A DNA stretch of 64,000 nucleotides from positions 92,259 to 156,258 of the forward strand of contig NZ_VFTC01000015.1 in assembly GCF_007003975.1 (NCBI RefSeq), given 5' to 3'. Below are positions 1-7,926 of the stretch, piece by piece. Source of the stretch: Mesorhizobium sp. WSM4306 (GTDB lineage Bacteria > Pseudomonadota > Alphaproteobacteria > Rhizobiales > Rhizobiaceae). The notes beneath the pieces are model-generated. The model was not told where the DNA came from and did no database searches. It worked only from the letters and a program-made list of their open reading frames with translations. The number at the start of each line of letters is the position of its first letter. The stretch's first letter is position 1. The translations under genes and the position numbers were made by a program.

Positions 1-461
1 GCCAGCCGCTCGCCGGCCTTCTTGCCGGAATCATATTCGGAGACGGTACCGACATAGAGCGTCGTGCCGAGTTCGGCGCCCTCCTTTTCGCCGGAATCCA
101 GCACCACCATCGGGATGTTGGCGGCAAGACCTGCCTTGACCGATTTGCCGAGTGCATTGGCGTCGGCGATGGAGACGGCGATGCCGTCGGGATTGGTGGC
201 GATGGCCGCGTCGAGCAGACGCGCCTGCTCGACCACGTCGAACACTTGCGGCGCATAGTATTCGACTTTGGCGCCGGTGAGTGCGGCCGCATCGTCGACG
301 CCGCGCTTGACCACCGACCAGTAAGGGTCGGAGGCCGAGCCATGCACCACGAAGGTGATGCGGACATCCTTGGGGTCCTTCAGGCCCGCGGCCTGCGTGA
401 CACCCGCCAGCATACTCATCGAGACAAGCGCGCCGAGCGCCAGTTTCAAAACAGTCTTCAT
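1..461 (-). CDS. Sugar ABC transporter periplasmic substrate-binding protein, N-terminal part
   Basis: Partial gene: the first 153 residues are present and the rest lies beyond the left edge. The ATG at 461 follows a GGGAGA ribosome site. An N-terminal signal peptide (about 24 residues, ending near TQA) is followed by a Peripla_BP_4-type fold start: VRITFVVHG, then DPYWSVVKRGVDDAA, then the DAAIATNPDGIAVS segment typical of ribose/inositol-type binding proteins. It would capture a sugar or cyclitol in the periplasm for an ABC importer whose other genes are outside the window. The neighbours (IolE-like dehydratase, MocR regulator, aminotransferase) suggest an inositol or amino-inositol ligand, comparable with rhizopine-binding MocB, but that ligand is inferred. 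Confidence 0.85.
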   Translation of the reverse strand, partial: MKTVLKLALGALVSMSMLAGVTQAAGLKDPKDVRITFVVHGSASDPYWSVVKRGVDDAAALTGAKVEYYAPQVFDVVEQARLLDAAIATNPDGIAVSIADANALGKSVKAGLAANIPMVVLDSGEKEGAELGTTLYVGTVSEYDSGKKAGERL

Positions 462-522
462 GTCATTCTCCCATTGTCGTTGCAGTTCCAATTCCCTCTT
501 TGCGCCGAGGCGATAAACCTCC

Positions 523-1455
523 TTACGGCGCTGACCGGGTGGCCGCTTTGCGGGCCTTTGCCGGTGTCGATGCTCCGAGCCGTACACGAAGCTCCTCGCG
601 CAACGGCTTCATGCCGATGATGTCGATGTCCTGCGCGCCGAGCCAGTCGCGAAAACTCTGGTCACGGAACAGCTCATATTCCTCGGTGCGGATATAGGCG
701 GAGCGCGGCTCGATCAGCTCGAGCTCGCCCGGCGCGTTGAAATGCAGGCAGAAGAAGGTCAGGCCTTCACGCACGCCTTCGACCAGCGCCTTGTAGGCAG
801 GCTCTATCGGCTTCGAACGCGGGCGGCCCCAGGTCGTCTGGATGGCGGCGTCGAAGATGACAAAACCTTTGGCGCGGGCCTCGGCGACGCCGCGCTGGAA
901 CGCCGCTTCGGTGACGCCGACCAGATTGTCGTTGGGCGCATAGGCCGACAGGGTTTTGGTCAGCAGCACCGGCAGTCGGTATTCCAGGCCGAGCCTGATG
1001 TAGACATCGCAAAACTCGGGCGACAGGGCCGCGCCCATATGGGCGTCGAGATGGGTAACGTCGATGCCGGCGCGATAGGCGGTGTCGATCTGGGCGCGCA
1101 GCTCGGTCTCGACCGCCTGAGGTGCCGCCTTGCGGCGGGTGGTCGCGACATCGGGCCAGAAATAGCCGAACTCGTCGGTCAGGCCGGCCGCGCGCGATGG
1201 CGACGTCAACGGGCGCCATTTGTAGTGCTGCTTTTCGCTGTTCAGCGTCAGGTGGACGCCGAGATCGAGGGCAGGGTTCGCGGCTGCCGCCTCGGCCATC
1301 TCCGGGAACCACGGGCAAGGCACCATCACCGCGCCGGAGCTGCAGGCGCCCAGCGCGGTCAGTTCGACGAAGGCGCTGTTGGCGCCATGGCACATGCCGA
1401 CATCGTCTTCGTGCAGGACGAGTTGTCGTGTTTGGGCATTCATGGGGGCATTCAT
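523..1455 (-). CDS. ChbG/YdjC-family carbohydrate deacetylase
   Basis: About 310 residues. The YdjC/ChbG fold is recognisable from the N-terminal HEDDVGMCHGAN motif (paired Asp at residues 17-18), the LGVHLTLNSE segment and the THLDAHMG metal-binding His motif. ChbG enzymes remove an acetyl group from N-acetylated sugars such as chitobiose, using a divalent metal. The start at 1455 is chosen because similarity begins just after it; an in-frame ATG at 1443 is possible, and neither has a strong ribosome site. The gene lies 60 bases upstream (in its own transcription direction) of the sugar-binding-protein gene and may be in the same transcription unit. In this context the substrate could be an N-acylated amino sugar or amino-cyclitol, which is inference. 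Confidence 0.85.
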   Translation of the reverse strand: MNAPMNAQTRQLVLHEDDVGMCHGANSAFVELTALGACSSGAVMVPCPWFPEMAEAAAANPALDLGVHLTLNSEKQHYKWRPLTSPSRAAGLTDEFGYFWPDVATTRRKAAPQAVETELRAQIDTAYRAGIDVTHLDAHMGAALSPEFCDVYIRLGLEYRLPVLLTKTLSAYAPNDNLVGVTEAAFQRGVAEARAKGFVIFDAAIQTTWGRPRSKPIEPAYKALVEGVREGLTFFCLHFNAPGELELIEPRSAYIRTEEYELFRDQSFRDWLGAQDIDIIGMKPLREELRVRLGASTPAKARKAATRSAP

Positions 1456-1785
1456 GAACGGCCACCGTCTTGCCGGCACGCCGGTTGCGAGGGTCTTCCA
1501 AAGTGTGTCCCGTGCTGCATGGAACCGACCGTTTGCCCAACTGGACGCGATGGAACGCCCAAAGCCGGTCTTCCGACAGGGCCACTTCAGCGAATTCGGA
1601 TGGGTACAATTTTTCCGCGGGGCCTGCATTGTGGAATGCTGATTTCATTCGTTATGCCCGCATTCGGCGTCAAACGCGTGCTCGCGCAGCCGGGATGGCT
1701 TGGTCCGATCGCGGCGGAGTGGTTCTTTCAAACAGCGCCGGCAAGCGTAGAGCTTTCACACCATCAAGCGATGTGGAGAGCTGCC
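1456..1785. promoter_or_regulatory. Divergent intergenic region of about 330 bases
   Basis: This stretch separates the divergently transcribed deacetylase and aminotransferase genes. Open frames run through it from both sides, but they show no family similarity and look like GC-rich read-through. It must hold two divergent promoters. I see a small inverted repeat GCATT-gtgg-AATGC at 1626-1639 in a locally AT-richer patch, and the aminotransferase ribosome site GGAGAG at 1774-1779. No operator could be assigned with confidence. Confidence 0.4.
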
Positions 1786-3030
1786 ATGTACACTGCCGGC
1801 GAAGAAGAGATCGAAGCCATTGCCAGGGTGATCCGCTCGGGCGCGCTGTTCCGCTATGGCGACAACAGCGAATGCAACCGCTTCGAGGCGCGCTATGCCA
1901 AGCACCTCGGCGTCGAGCACTTTGCGCTTGCCGCCAGCGGTACCTACGGGCTCGCTGCAGGCCTGATCGGGCTCGGCATCGGGCCTGGCGACGAAGTGCT
2001 GGTGCCGGCGCACACCTATATGGCGACCGCTACCGCCGTGCTGTCAGTCGGCGCCATTCCGGTCATCGTCGATATCGACGAAAGCCTGACCATCGATCCG
2101 GTAGCCCTGCGCGACGCCATCGGCCCGCGCACCAAGGCAGTCATTCCCGTGCATATGTGGGGTGCCGCTTGCAACATGAATGCCATCATGGACATTTCCA
2201 AGAAGCGCGGCCTGCTGGTTCTGGAGGACGTCTGCCAGGGCATTGGCGGCGGCTATGAGGGCAGGAAGCTGGGCTCGATCGGCCATGCCGGCGCCTACTC
2301 CTTCAACTACTTCAAGAACATGACTTCGGGCGAGGGCGGCGGCATCGCCACCAGCGATCCGAAGGTGGCGGAGCGGGCGCGCTGCGCCATCGACCCCTGT
2401 CACTTCTACTGGCAGGGCCGCAATGACAGCATCAAGCCGTTCGCCGGCATCGGTGCGCGCGCCTCGGAACTGATGGGGGCGATGCTCAATGTCCAGCTTG
2501 ATCGGCTCGACGGCATCATCGAGGCGATGCGGGCGGAGAAGAAGAAGGTGCTGGCTGGCACGCGCCATCTCGGCAATCTCGGCCTGACGCCGTCGCCGAT
2601 GAACAGCCCGGACGACGATTGCGCGGCGCAGGTGATGTATCTCTTGCCGAACGAGCAGGCGGCGCAGACTTTTTCCAAGACCATTCCCAGCGTCATTGCC
2701 GGCAAGACCGGTCGCCACAACTTCACCCAATGGGACCAGGTGCTGATGCATGAGGGTGCGCACCATCCGGCGCTCAACCCCTATACGCTGCCTCAGAACA
2801 AGGGCCTGCGACTCACCTATGCCGATGATCTCGGCAAGGGTTCGCTCGACATTCTCAACCGCACGGTGATGGTGGCGATGAACCCTGCGCATGGCGATGC
2901 CGAGATCGGCGACATGATCCACAACATCGACGCGGCCGCGCGGGTAGCACTGGAAAACGCCTCGCTGGACGATGTCGAGGTGCGCAAGGCAGCGCCGGTC
3001 GACCTGCAGAAATTCGACAGCGTGAACTGA
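1786..3030 (+). CDS. DegT/DnrJ/EryC1/StrS-family PLP aminotransferase
   Basis: 414 residues, the usual length for the family. The fold-type I signature is clear: GTYGLAAGLIGLG near the start, PAHTYMATATAVL, VLEDVCQGIGGGYEG with the PLP-binding Asp, and the Schiff-base lysine (about K177) in YSFNYFKNMTSGEGG. These enzymes usually transfer an amino group to or from a keto-sugar or inosose. The start at 1786 follows GGAGAG at a good distance; an ATG at 1771 is less likely, and the long upstream open frame is read-through. It converges on the MocR gene with 21 bases between stops. With an IolE-like dehydratase nearby, interconversion of scyllo-inosamine and scyllo-inosose is a plausible role; the substrate is not proven. 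Confidence 0.88.
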   Translation: MYTAGEEEIEAIARVIRSGALFRYGDNSECNRFEARYAKHLGVEHFALAASGTYGLAAGLIGLGIGPGDEVLVPAHTYMATATAVLSVGAIPVIVDIDESLTIDPVALRDAIGPRTKAVIPVHMWGAACNMNAIMDISKKRGLLVLEDVCQGIGGGYEGRKLGSIGHAGAYSFNYFKNMTSGEGGGIATSDPKVAERARCAIDPCHFYWQGRNDSIKPFAGIGARASELMGAMLNVQLDRLDGIIEAMRAEKKKVLAGTRHLGNLGLTPSPMNSPDDDCAAQVMYLLPNEQAAQTFSKTIPSVIAGKTGRHNFTQWDQVLMHEGAHHPALNPYTLPQNKGLRLTYADDLGKGSLDILNRTVMVAMNPAHGDAEIGDMIHNIDAAARVALENASLDDVEVRKAAPVDLQKFDSVN

Positions 3031-3051
3031 AACGCGCCTATCTGGACCGGC

Positions 3052-4506
3052 CTACTGCCGGTCCAGCCGCATGAAGGCGGCACGCAGCGCCAGCACGGCG
3101 CGCAGGATCTGGCGTTCATCCATCGCGGCATAGCCGAGCAACAGGCCGTGTTCCGGCTCGCCGGAGTGGTAGTTGATTGAGATGCCCTGCACGTCGAGCC
3201 CTTCCTTGACGGCGGCGGCGACGACGTCGCCGTCCTTGTAGGGCCTGGTGAAACTTGCCAGCAGCTGCATGCCGGAATCGTTCTCGGTTACCGCCAGCCA
3301 TTCGGCCAGATGCTCCTCGCAGAGCTTGACGAAATTGGCCTGCCGGCGCGCGTAGAGCCGGCGCATGCGCTTCAGATGCGTGGCGAAATAGCCCTGCGTG
3401 ATGAAATCATTGACCGTCGCCTGCAGGATCAGCGGCGCGAACTGGCCGGTGATGGAGACGGCGCGGTCGAAGGGCACGGACAATTCGCGCGGAACGATGA
3501 GGTAGCCGATGCGCAGCGCCGGGATCAGCGTCTTGCCGAAGGAGCCGATATAGACGACGCGGTCGGCGTGATCGAGGCCGCGCAAGGCTGGCACCGGCCG
3601 GCCGCGAAAACGGTACTCGCCGTCATAATCGTCCTCGACGATCCAGGCGCCGTGGCGCTCGGCAATGTCGAGCAGTTGCAGCCGTTCCTCGATGCGCATG
3701 ATGGTGCCGAACGGCCACTGGCAGGACGGCGTCACATAGATCAGCCGTGGCGGCGGCAGCTCTGGGTCGGACAGATGCCAGCCCTGCCGGTCGACCTTCA
3801 AAGGCGCGAGTTGCGCGCCGCTGGCGAGGAAGGCGCTCTTGGCGCCGAGATAGCCTGGCTCCTCCATCCAGACATGGTCGCCCTCGTCCATCAGCACGCG
3901 CGAGGCGAGGTCGAGCGCGGCCTGCGCGCCGGTGACGATGATGACCTGGTCGGCGGTGCAGTTGATGCCGCGCGACAGGCTGATGGTCGAGGCGATGGCC
4001 TGGCGCAGGCCGGGATGGCCGGCAAAGGAGAGATAGCCAAGCAGGTTCTCGTCACGGCTGCGGGCATTGCGCACCAGAAGGCTCGACCAGATGGTGAAGG
4101 GGAAGGACGCCGTTTCCGGCACGCCGGGATGGAAGTTGATGACGCCCGCATTGCGCGGTGGCTGCGGGCCGTTGACGATGGTCTGGCCGCGCCGCGACAG
4201 CTTTTGCGGAGCGGCTAGACCTGCCCGCAGCGAGGCCGGCGGGCGTTTCTGCTGGATCGGCGCCACCCAGGTGCCGGAGCCGGCGCGCGCCTCGATAAAA
4301 CCTTCTGCGAGCAGCTGATCGTAGGCGGCGATCACCGTGTTGCGGCCGACTTTCAAGTCTTCGGCCAGAGAGCGGGTCGAGGGCAAAAGCGTATTCTGCT
4401 GGATCTGGCCGTCGAGGATGAAGCGGCGCAAGGCGCCATAGATCTGCCGGTGCATCGGCTCGTCCGAGCCGCGGTCGACCGACATGATGTCGAGGGAAAG
4501 GCGCAT
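3052..4506 (-). CDS. mocR: MocR/PdxR-family transcriptional regulator (GntR helix-turn-helix fused to aminotransferase domain)
   Basis: 484 residues. The N-terminal winged helix-turn-helix of GntR type spans about residues 15-80 (LPSTRSLAEDLKVGRNTVIAAYDQLLAEG), followed by a linker and a class-I aminotransferase-like domain with VYIGSFGKTLIPALRIGY holding the PLP lysine (about K325). MocR proteins use PLP or an amino-compound adduct as effector rather than catalysing transamination. The founding member controls rhizopine catabolism in Sinorhizobium meliloti, and here the gene also sits by an IolE/MocC-like gene, an aminotransferase and a sugar-binding protein. Other MocR proteins regulate vitamin B6, GABA or taurine genes, so the symbol is context-based. 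The ATG at 4506 gives the normal N-terminus. Confidence 0.75.
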   Translation of the reverse strand: MRLSLDIMSVDRGSDEPMHRQIYGALRRFILDGQIQQNTLLPSTRSLAEDLKVGRNTVIAAYDQLLAEGFIEARAGSGTWVAPIQQKRPPASLRAGLAAPQKLSRRGQTIVNGPQPPRNAGVINFHPGVPETASFPFTIWSSLLVRNARSRDENLLGYLSFAGHPGLRQAIASTISLSRGINCTADQVIIVTGAQAALDLASRVLMDEGDHVWMEEPGYLGAKSAFLASGAQLAPLKVDRQGWHLSDPELPPPRLIYVTPSCQWPFGTIMRIEERLQLLDIAERHGAWIVEDDYDGEYRFRGRPVPALRGLDHADRVVYIGSFGKTLIPALRIGYLIVPRELSVPFDRAVSITGQFAPLILQATVNDFITQGYFATHLKRMRRLYARRQANFVKLCEEHLAEWLAVTENDSGMQLLASFTRPYKDGDVVAAAVKEGLDVQGISINYHSGEPEHGLLLGYAAMDERQILRAVLALRAAFMRLDRQ

Positions 4507-4520
4507 GTGGTCGCCCAAAG

Positions 4521-4573
4521 TCTAGAGCCGGATGATTTCAGGTCTGTTCGACCTGAAATCATCCGGCTCTAGA
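4521..4573. repeat. Perfect 23-bp-arm palindrome (dispersed rhizobial repeat)
   Basis: The left arm at 4521-4543 and the right arm at 4551-4573 are exact reverse complements around a 7-base centre (ctgttcg); the arm begins TCTAGAGCCGGATGATTTCA. A perfect 53-base hairpin of this kind is typical of the short dispersed palindromes in Mesorhizobium intergenic regions. It lies 15 bases upstream of the mocR start and supplies the stop codon of the broken LacI gene. Confidence 0.85.
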
Positions 4574-4860
4574 TCTAAGAGATAGAGCATGATGCCTGGG
4601 CAAACGGGCCCGTTTGCCCGAGAAAACCGCTTCACACTTTTCGGTATCATGCTCCAGCCTCCGACGAACCTGGCTGCGCGGGCGATCTTCTCTTCGTTGA
4701 GAAGGCAGACGGTCTTGAGCACCAGCCGCCTGGTTTCGGGACGGACCTCGCGGCTGTTCTTCAGCGCGCGATGCACGGTGGCGGCGCCGAGTTCCGCCTT
4801 TTGCGCAATCTCACGGATGGTGCAAAGCCGTTCCATGCCGAGTGCCGCCTCGAATGCCAT
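4522..4860 (-). pseudogene. Truncated LacI-family regulator (DNA-binding domain only)
   Basis: The gene starts at ATG 4860 with a strong GGAGGAG ribosome site. Residues about 12-58 form a clear LacI-type helix-turn-helix (TIREIAQKAELGAATVHRAL, then REVRPETRRLVLKTV). Around residue 70 recognisable sequence ends, and the frame runs through the palindromic repeats at 4585-4654 and 4521-4573, stopping inside the latter. The whole ligand-binding domain (about 270 residues) is missing. It looks like a regulator destroyed by deletion associated with repeat insertion. A short DNA-binding peptide could still be made, but it would lack the dimer and effector domain. Confidence 0.8.
4585..4654. repeat. 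Second palindromic repeat element with GAGCATGAT termini
   Basis: This 70-base element starts GAGCATGAT (4585-4593) and ends ATCATGCTC (4646-4654), perfect terminal inverted repeats. Inside is a further palindrome, GGGCAAACGG-gc-CCGTTTGCCC, at 4598-4619. The flank reading AAAACCGCTTCACACTTTTCGG resembles (from memory) a very common Rhizobiales intergenic repeat. It sits inside the remains of the LacI gene. Confidence 0.75.
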
Positions 4861-4954
4861 ATCGCTCCTCCACCTGTATCAAGGCACGGCTTGCCGCCAG
4901 CCTCAAGCTGGAAACTCCGAAAATCCGACCTCCCAAGCCGGTGCCGAGAATTGC

Positions 4955-4994
4955 GCGATCCGCGCCGCCAGGGGAGGACGGCGGCGCGGATCGC
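4955..4994. terminator. Strong GC hairpin downstream of the IolE-like gene
   Basis: The arms 4955-4969 and 4980-4994 (GCGATCCGCGCCGCC and its exact complement) form a perfect 15-bp stem with a 10-base loop. It lies about 70 bases beyond the stop of the leftward IolE-like gene and upstream of the LacI fragment. There is no clear T-run, so it may be a weak or factor-assisted terminator, or an mRNA-stabilising end. Confidence 0.5.
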
Positions 4995-5064
4995 CGGGCG
5001 CTTTCGCGTCGCTACCCTACCGAGGCGCGCGCCCAGCCGGCCAACCACCAGCCCCCGGCGGTGG

Positions 5065-5976
5065 TCAGGCCAAGTCTCGTGTCGCTACCTCAAACCCGGC
5101 CTTGCGGGCCGTGGCGAGAAGCGAAGCGTAACCCTTCGTGGCATAGGTCAAGGGATTTGCCTTGGCCGGGTCCTGTTCGGCCTCGACGACGATCCATCCT
5201 TCGAAGCCGCGCTTGGCCAGCGGCTTCAGCAGCGACAGGAAGTCGACAGAACCATCGCCGGGCACGGTGAAGATCCCTTCCATCACAGCCGCCATGAAAC
5301 TCATGTCCTCGCGCCGTGCCTTTTCGAGCACGGGCATGCGGACGTCCTTGCAGTGGAAGTGCACGATGCGATCGAGATGCCGGTTCAGGAGCAAGGCCGG
5401 GTCGCCGCCCGAAAACAGGCAATGGCCGGTATCGAACAGCAGGCCGACGCTTTTGCCGGTCGTAGCCATCAGCCTGTCGACCTCGTCGTCGGTCTCGACG
5501 ATGGTGCCCATATGGTGGTGGAAAGCCATGCCGACGCCGAAGGCGGCCATGCGGTCGGCGAGCTCAGTCAGCTTCTCGCCATAGGCGGCCCATTCGCCAT
5601 CGGCGAGTCGCGGCCGCTGCGAGATTGGGGCAAAAATGCCGTCATGACGGCCGCGCGACGTGTCGGCATAGACGACGAGTTTGGCGCCGAGGTCGCGCAG
5701 CAGGGTCAGATGCGGGGTAATGGCAGCGAATTCCTCGTCGACCGTGCGGTCGAGAATGCGGCCGTCATACCAGCCGGAGACGAGCTCCAGCCCATAGGAC
5801 GACAGCATCGCCCCAAGCTCGTCGCTTCGCCTGGGAAATTTGCCGCCGAGCTCGGTGCCGCGATAGCCGGCCTGCCTGGTTTCCGACAGGCAGGTCTCGA
5901 GCGGCGTGTCGCCGCCGAGTTCGGGAACATCGTCATTGCTCCAGGTAATGGGATTGATGCCGATCTTGACCGTCAT
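5065..5976 (-). CDS. iolE: IolE/MocC-like inosose dehydratase (sugar phosphate isomerase/epimerase family)
   Basis: 303 residues of the xylose-isomerase-like TIM-barrel family. The N-terminus KIGINPITWSNDDVPELGG followed by TPLETCLSETRQAGY is characteristic of myo-inosose-2 dehydratase (IolE), which dehydrates 2-keto-myo-inositol to the diketone in the inositol pathway. The rhizopine-catabolism protein MocC belongs to the same family. Metal-binding residues are expected in MAFHHHMGT, LLFDTGHCLFSGGD and the VVEAEQDP end. The start at ATG 5976 is chosen because homology begins there; it has only a weak ribosome site. With MocR and the aminotransferase nearby, a role in inositol or rhizopine use is likely. 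Whether it is the genome's main iolE or the moc paralogue cannot be told from the window. Confidence 0.85.
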   Translation of the reverse strand: MTVKIGINPITWSNDDVPELGGDTPLETCLSETRQAGYRGTELGGKFPRRSDELGAMLSSYGLELVSGWYDGRILDRTVDEEFAAITPHLTLLRDLGAKLVVYADTSRGRHDGIFAPISQRPRLADGEWAAYGEKLTELADRMAAFGVGMAFHHHMGTIVETDDEVDRLMATTGKSVGLLFDTGHCLFSGGDPALLLNRHLDRIVHFHCKDVRMPVLEKARREDMSFMAAVMEGIFTVPGDGSVDFLSLLKPLAKRGFEGWIVVEAEQDPAKANPLTYATKGYASLLATARKAGFEVATRDLA

Positions 5977-6088
5977 GCCGCCACTTTGCAGGCTTGGGGA
6001 ACGCAATGCCGAGGCTGGCAAACTGGAGGGAAAGAGGACCTGTCACTAGGTCCAGTTCAAGCAAATTTGGCGGAGCCAATTGTGAGGA

Positions 6089-6376
6089 CTAGTCCTGCTC
6101 CGGCCGACCGAAGGCGACGCGCAGTTCGTCCTTGGCATCCTCAAGCACTTTCCGGCGGGCCTGCGGGAGGTTCTTGCCGGCGCGGTTGATGTAGAAATTC
6201 AGCATCGACATCGCCGACTGGAACGGCTCGGCCTTGCGCCGGTCGCTGTGCTCGGCCGAGCGTTTGAGCGAAGCCGCGATCTTTTTGGGGTCGTCGGCTT
6301 CGAAGATGTGCTCCTCAAGGTCCATCGCATTGCTGTGCTCGGTCACCTCGGCTGACCATTTTTTCTTCGCGGTCAT
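6089..6376 (-). CDS. DUF3175 domain protein
   Basis: 95 residues, start at ATG 6376 behind GGAG. The sequence (KKWSAEVTEHSNAMDLEEHIF, then DPKKIAASLKRSAEHS, then AMSMLNFYINRAGKNL) matches the small conserved DUF3175 family of soil bacteria. It is charged, soluble and has no signal or membrane segment. No function is known. It is divergent from the MFS gene and shares its upstream region. Confidence 0.8.
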   Translation of the reverse strand: MTAKKKWSAEVTEHSNAMDLEEHIFEADDPKKIAASLKRSAEHSDRRKAEPFQSAMSMLNFYINRAGKNLPQARRKVLEDAKDELRVAFGRPEQD

Positions 6377-6538
6377 GGCAAACTCCTTTCGTCGAAAACT
6401 CGGCACGGCGTTGTCGGTTCCGAAGAAATCTGCCTGGCCGCTGGAGCCACCGATCGGGCCACTGTGGCGCTGCCCGTCGCCGCGAATGCGCCGATAGTGG
6501 CGCTGGTCGACTTCCCGGAACCGCGGACAGGAAACGCC

Positions 6539-7771
6539 TTGACCCCCATCATCGCCAACCCGGCGAGCAACCCTGGCATCGACAGCTCCTATGCCTGGAT
6601 GCGGCTTGCCATCTCGATGCTGCTGGCGACGATCGGCGCCGTCGGCATGTGGGCCGTCGTGGTGGTGTTGCCGGCCGTGCAGGCCGAATTCGGCGTTGAC
6701 CGCGGGGCGGCATCAATGCCCTACACCGCAACCATGGTGGGCTTTGCCGCCGGCAACGTGCTGGTCGGCCGCGCCATCGACCGCATGGGCTATTGGATCC
6801 CGGCGCTGATCTCCTCGGTGGCACTCGCCGCCGGACTGCTGCTCGCGGCGGCGTCGACGTCGATCCTGCAATTCACTCTTGCCCAGGGAGTGCTGATCGG
6901 CCTTGGCTCATCGGTGATCTTCGGACCGTTGATCGCCGATATTTCGCACTGGTTCAACCGTCGTCGCGGCGTCGCCGTCACGGCGGCGGCCGCGGGCAAT
7001 TATCTCGCCGGAGCGCTGTGGCCAACCATCATGCCGACGCTGATCAAGGCGGAAGGCTGGCGCTTCACCTATGCCGCCATCGGCGTCTTTTGTCTGGTCA
7101 CCATGATACCGCTGGTGTTGTTGCTACAGCGCCGCGCTCCCGACGCGGCACAGGCCGGCTCGCCTGGAAGCCGGCCTGTGCAGCCGATTTCAATCTCGCC
7201 GGCGGCATTACAGGTGCTGCTGGTCATCGCCGGTCTCGGCTGCTGCGTGGCGATGTCCATGCCGCAGGTGCACATCGTCGCCTATTGCATGGATCTCGGC
7301 TACGGCATCGCGCATGGCGCCGACATGCTGTCGATCATGATGGCCGCGGGCGTCGTCAGCCGGCTCGCCTCCGGCTTTGTCGCCGACCGCATCGGCGGCG
7401 TGAAAACCCTGCTTATCGGTTCCGTGCTGCAATGCCTGTCGCTGCTGTTCTATATCCCGTTCGACGGGCTCGCCTCGCTCTATGTCGTGTCGCTGGTGTT
7501 CGGCCTGTCGCAAGGCGGCATCGTGCCTTGCTATGCTATCATCGTGCGCGAATACCTGCCCGCCAAGGAGGCCGGCCAGCGTATCGGCATCGTCATGATG
7601 GCGACGATCTTCGGCATGGCGATCGGTGGCTGGATGTCGGGCTGGATCTACGATCTGACCGGCTCCTACGCCGCGGCCTTCCTCAACGGGATCGCGTGGA
7701 ACCTGGTCAACGTGGCGGCTATCCTTTTGCTGATGTGGAGGGCCGGGCGCCCGGCCATGGTTGCGGCCTGA
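6539..7771 (+). CDS. MFS transporter
   Basis: About 410 residues with about 12 hydrophobic segments, a typical major-facilitator permease. The GRAIDRMG loop between TM2 and TM3 matches the conserved MFS motif, and a central linker (about residues 200-225, APDAAQAGSPGS) divides the two six-helix halves. The overall pattern (PAVQAEFGVDRGAASMPYT, FGPLIADISHWFNRRRGVA) resembles the oxalate/formate or monocarboxylate-type MFS group. The substrate is unknown. The start is uncertain: TTG 6539 has AGGAAA upstream and gives a normal short N-terminus; GTG 6464 and ATG 6599 are alternatives. Confidence 0.8.
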   Translation: MTPIIANPASNPGIDSSYAWMRLAISMLLATIGAVGMWAVVVVLPAVQAEFGVDRGAASMPYTATMVGFAAGNVLVGRAIDRMGYWIPALISSVALAAGLLLAAASTSILQFTLAQGVLIGLGSSVIFGPLIADISHWFNRRRGVAVTAAAAGNYLAGALWPTIMPTLIKAEGWRFTYAAIGVFCLVTMIPLVLLLQRRAPDAAQAGSPGSRPVQPISISPAALQVLLVIAGLGCCVAMSMPQVHIVAYCMDLGYGIAHGADMLSIMMAAGVVSRLASGFVADRIGGVKTLLIGSVLQCLSLLFYIPFDGLASLYVVSLVFGLSQGGIVPCYAIIVREYLPAKEAGQRIGIVMMATIFGMAIGGWMSGWIYDLTGSYAAAFLNGIAWNLVNVAAILLLMWRAGRPAMVAA

Positions 7772-7926
7772 AAGACTTCAGCCGGCGAGGCCGCAACCCG
7801 CCGTCGGCTTGACAATCGTCAGTTGCTGCGCGACGCCAAGCTGGCATGGCCTAGTTGGGGAAGCCGGACAAACATGGCGACAGAGACGACGAAGTCGCAA
7901 TCGCGCGCGGCGCAGAGGGCAGGGCC

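Noticed and set aside
742..1785. Upstream extension of the aminotransferase open frame
   Set aside because: The first 348 codons overlap the deacetylase gene on the other strand and lack family similarity; a good start with a ribosome site lies at 1786.
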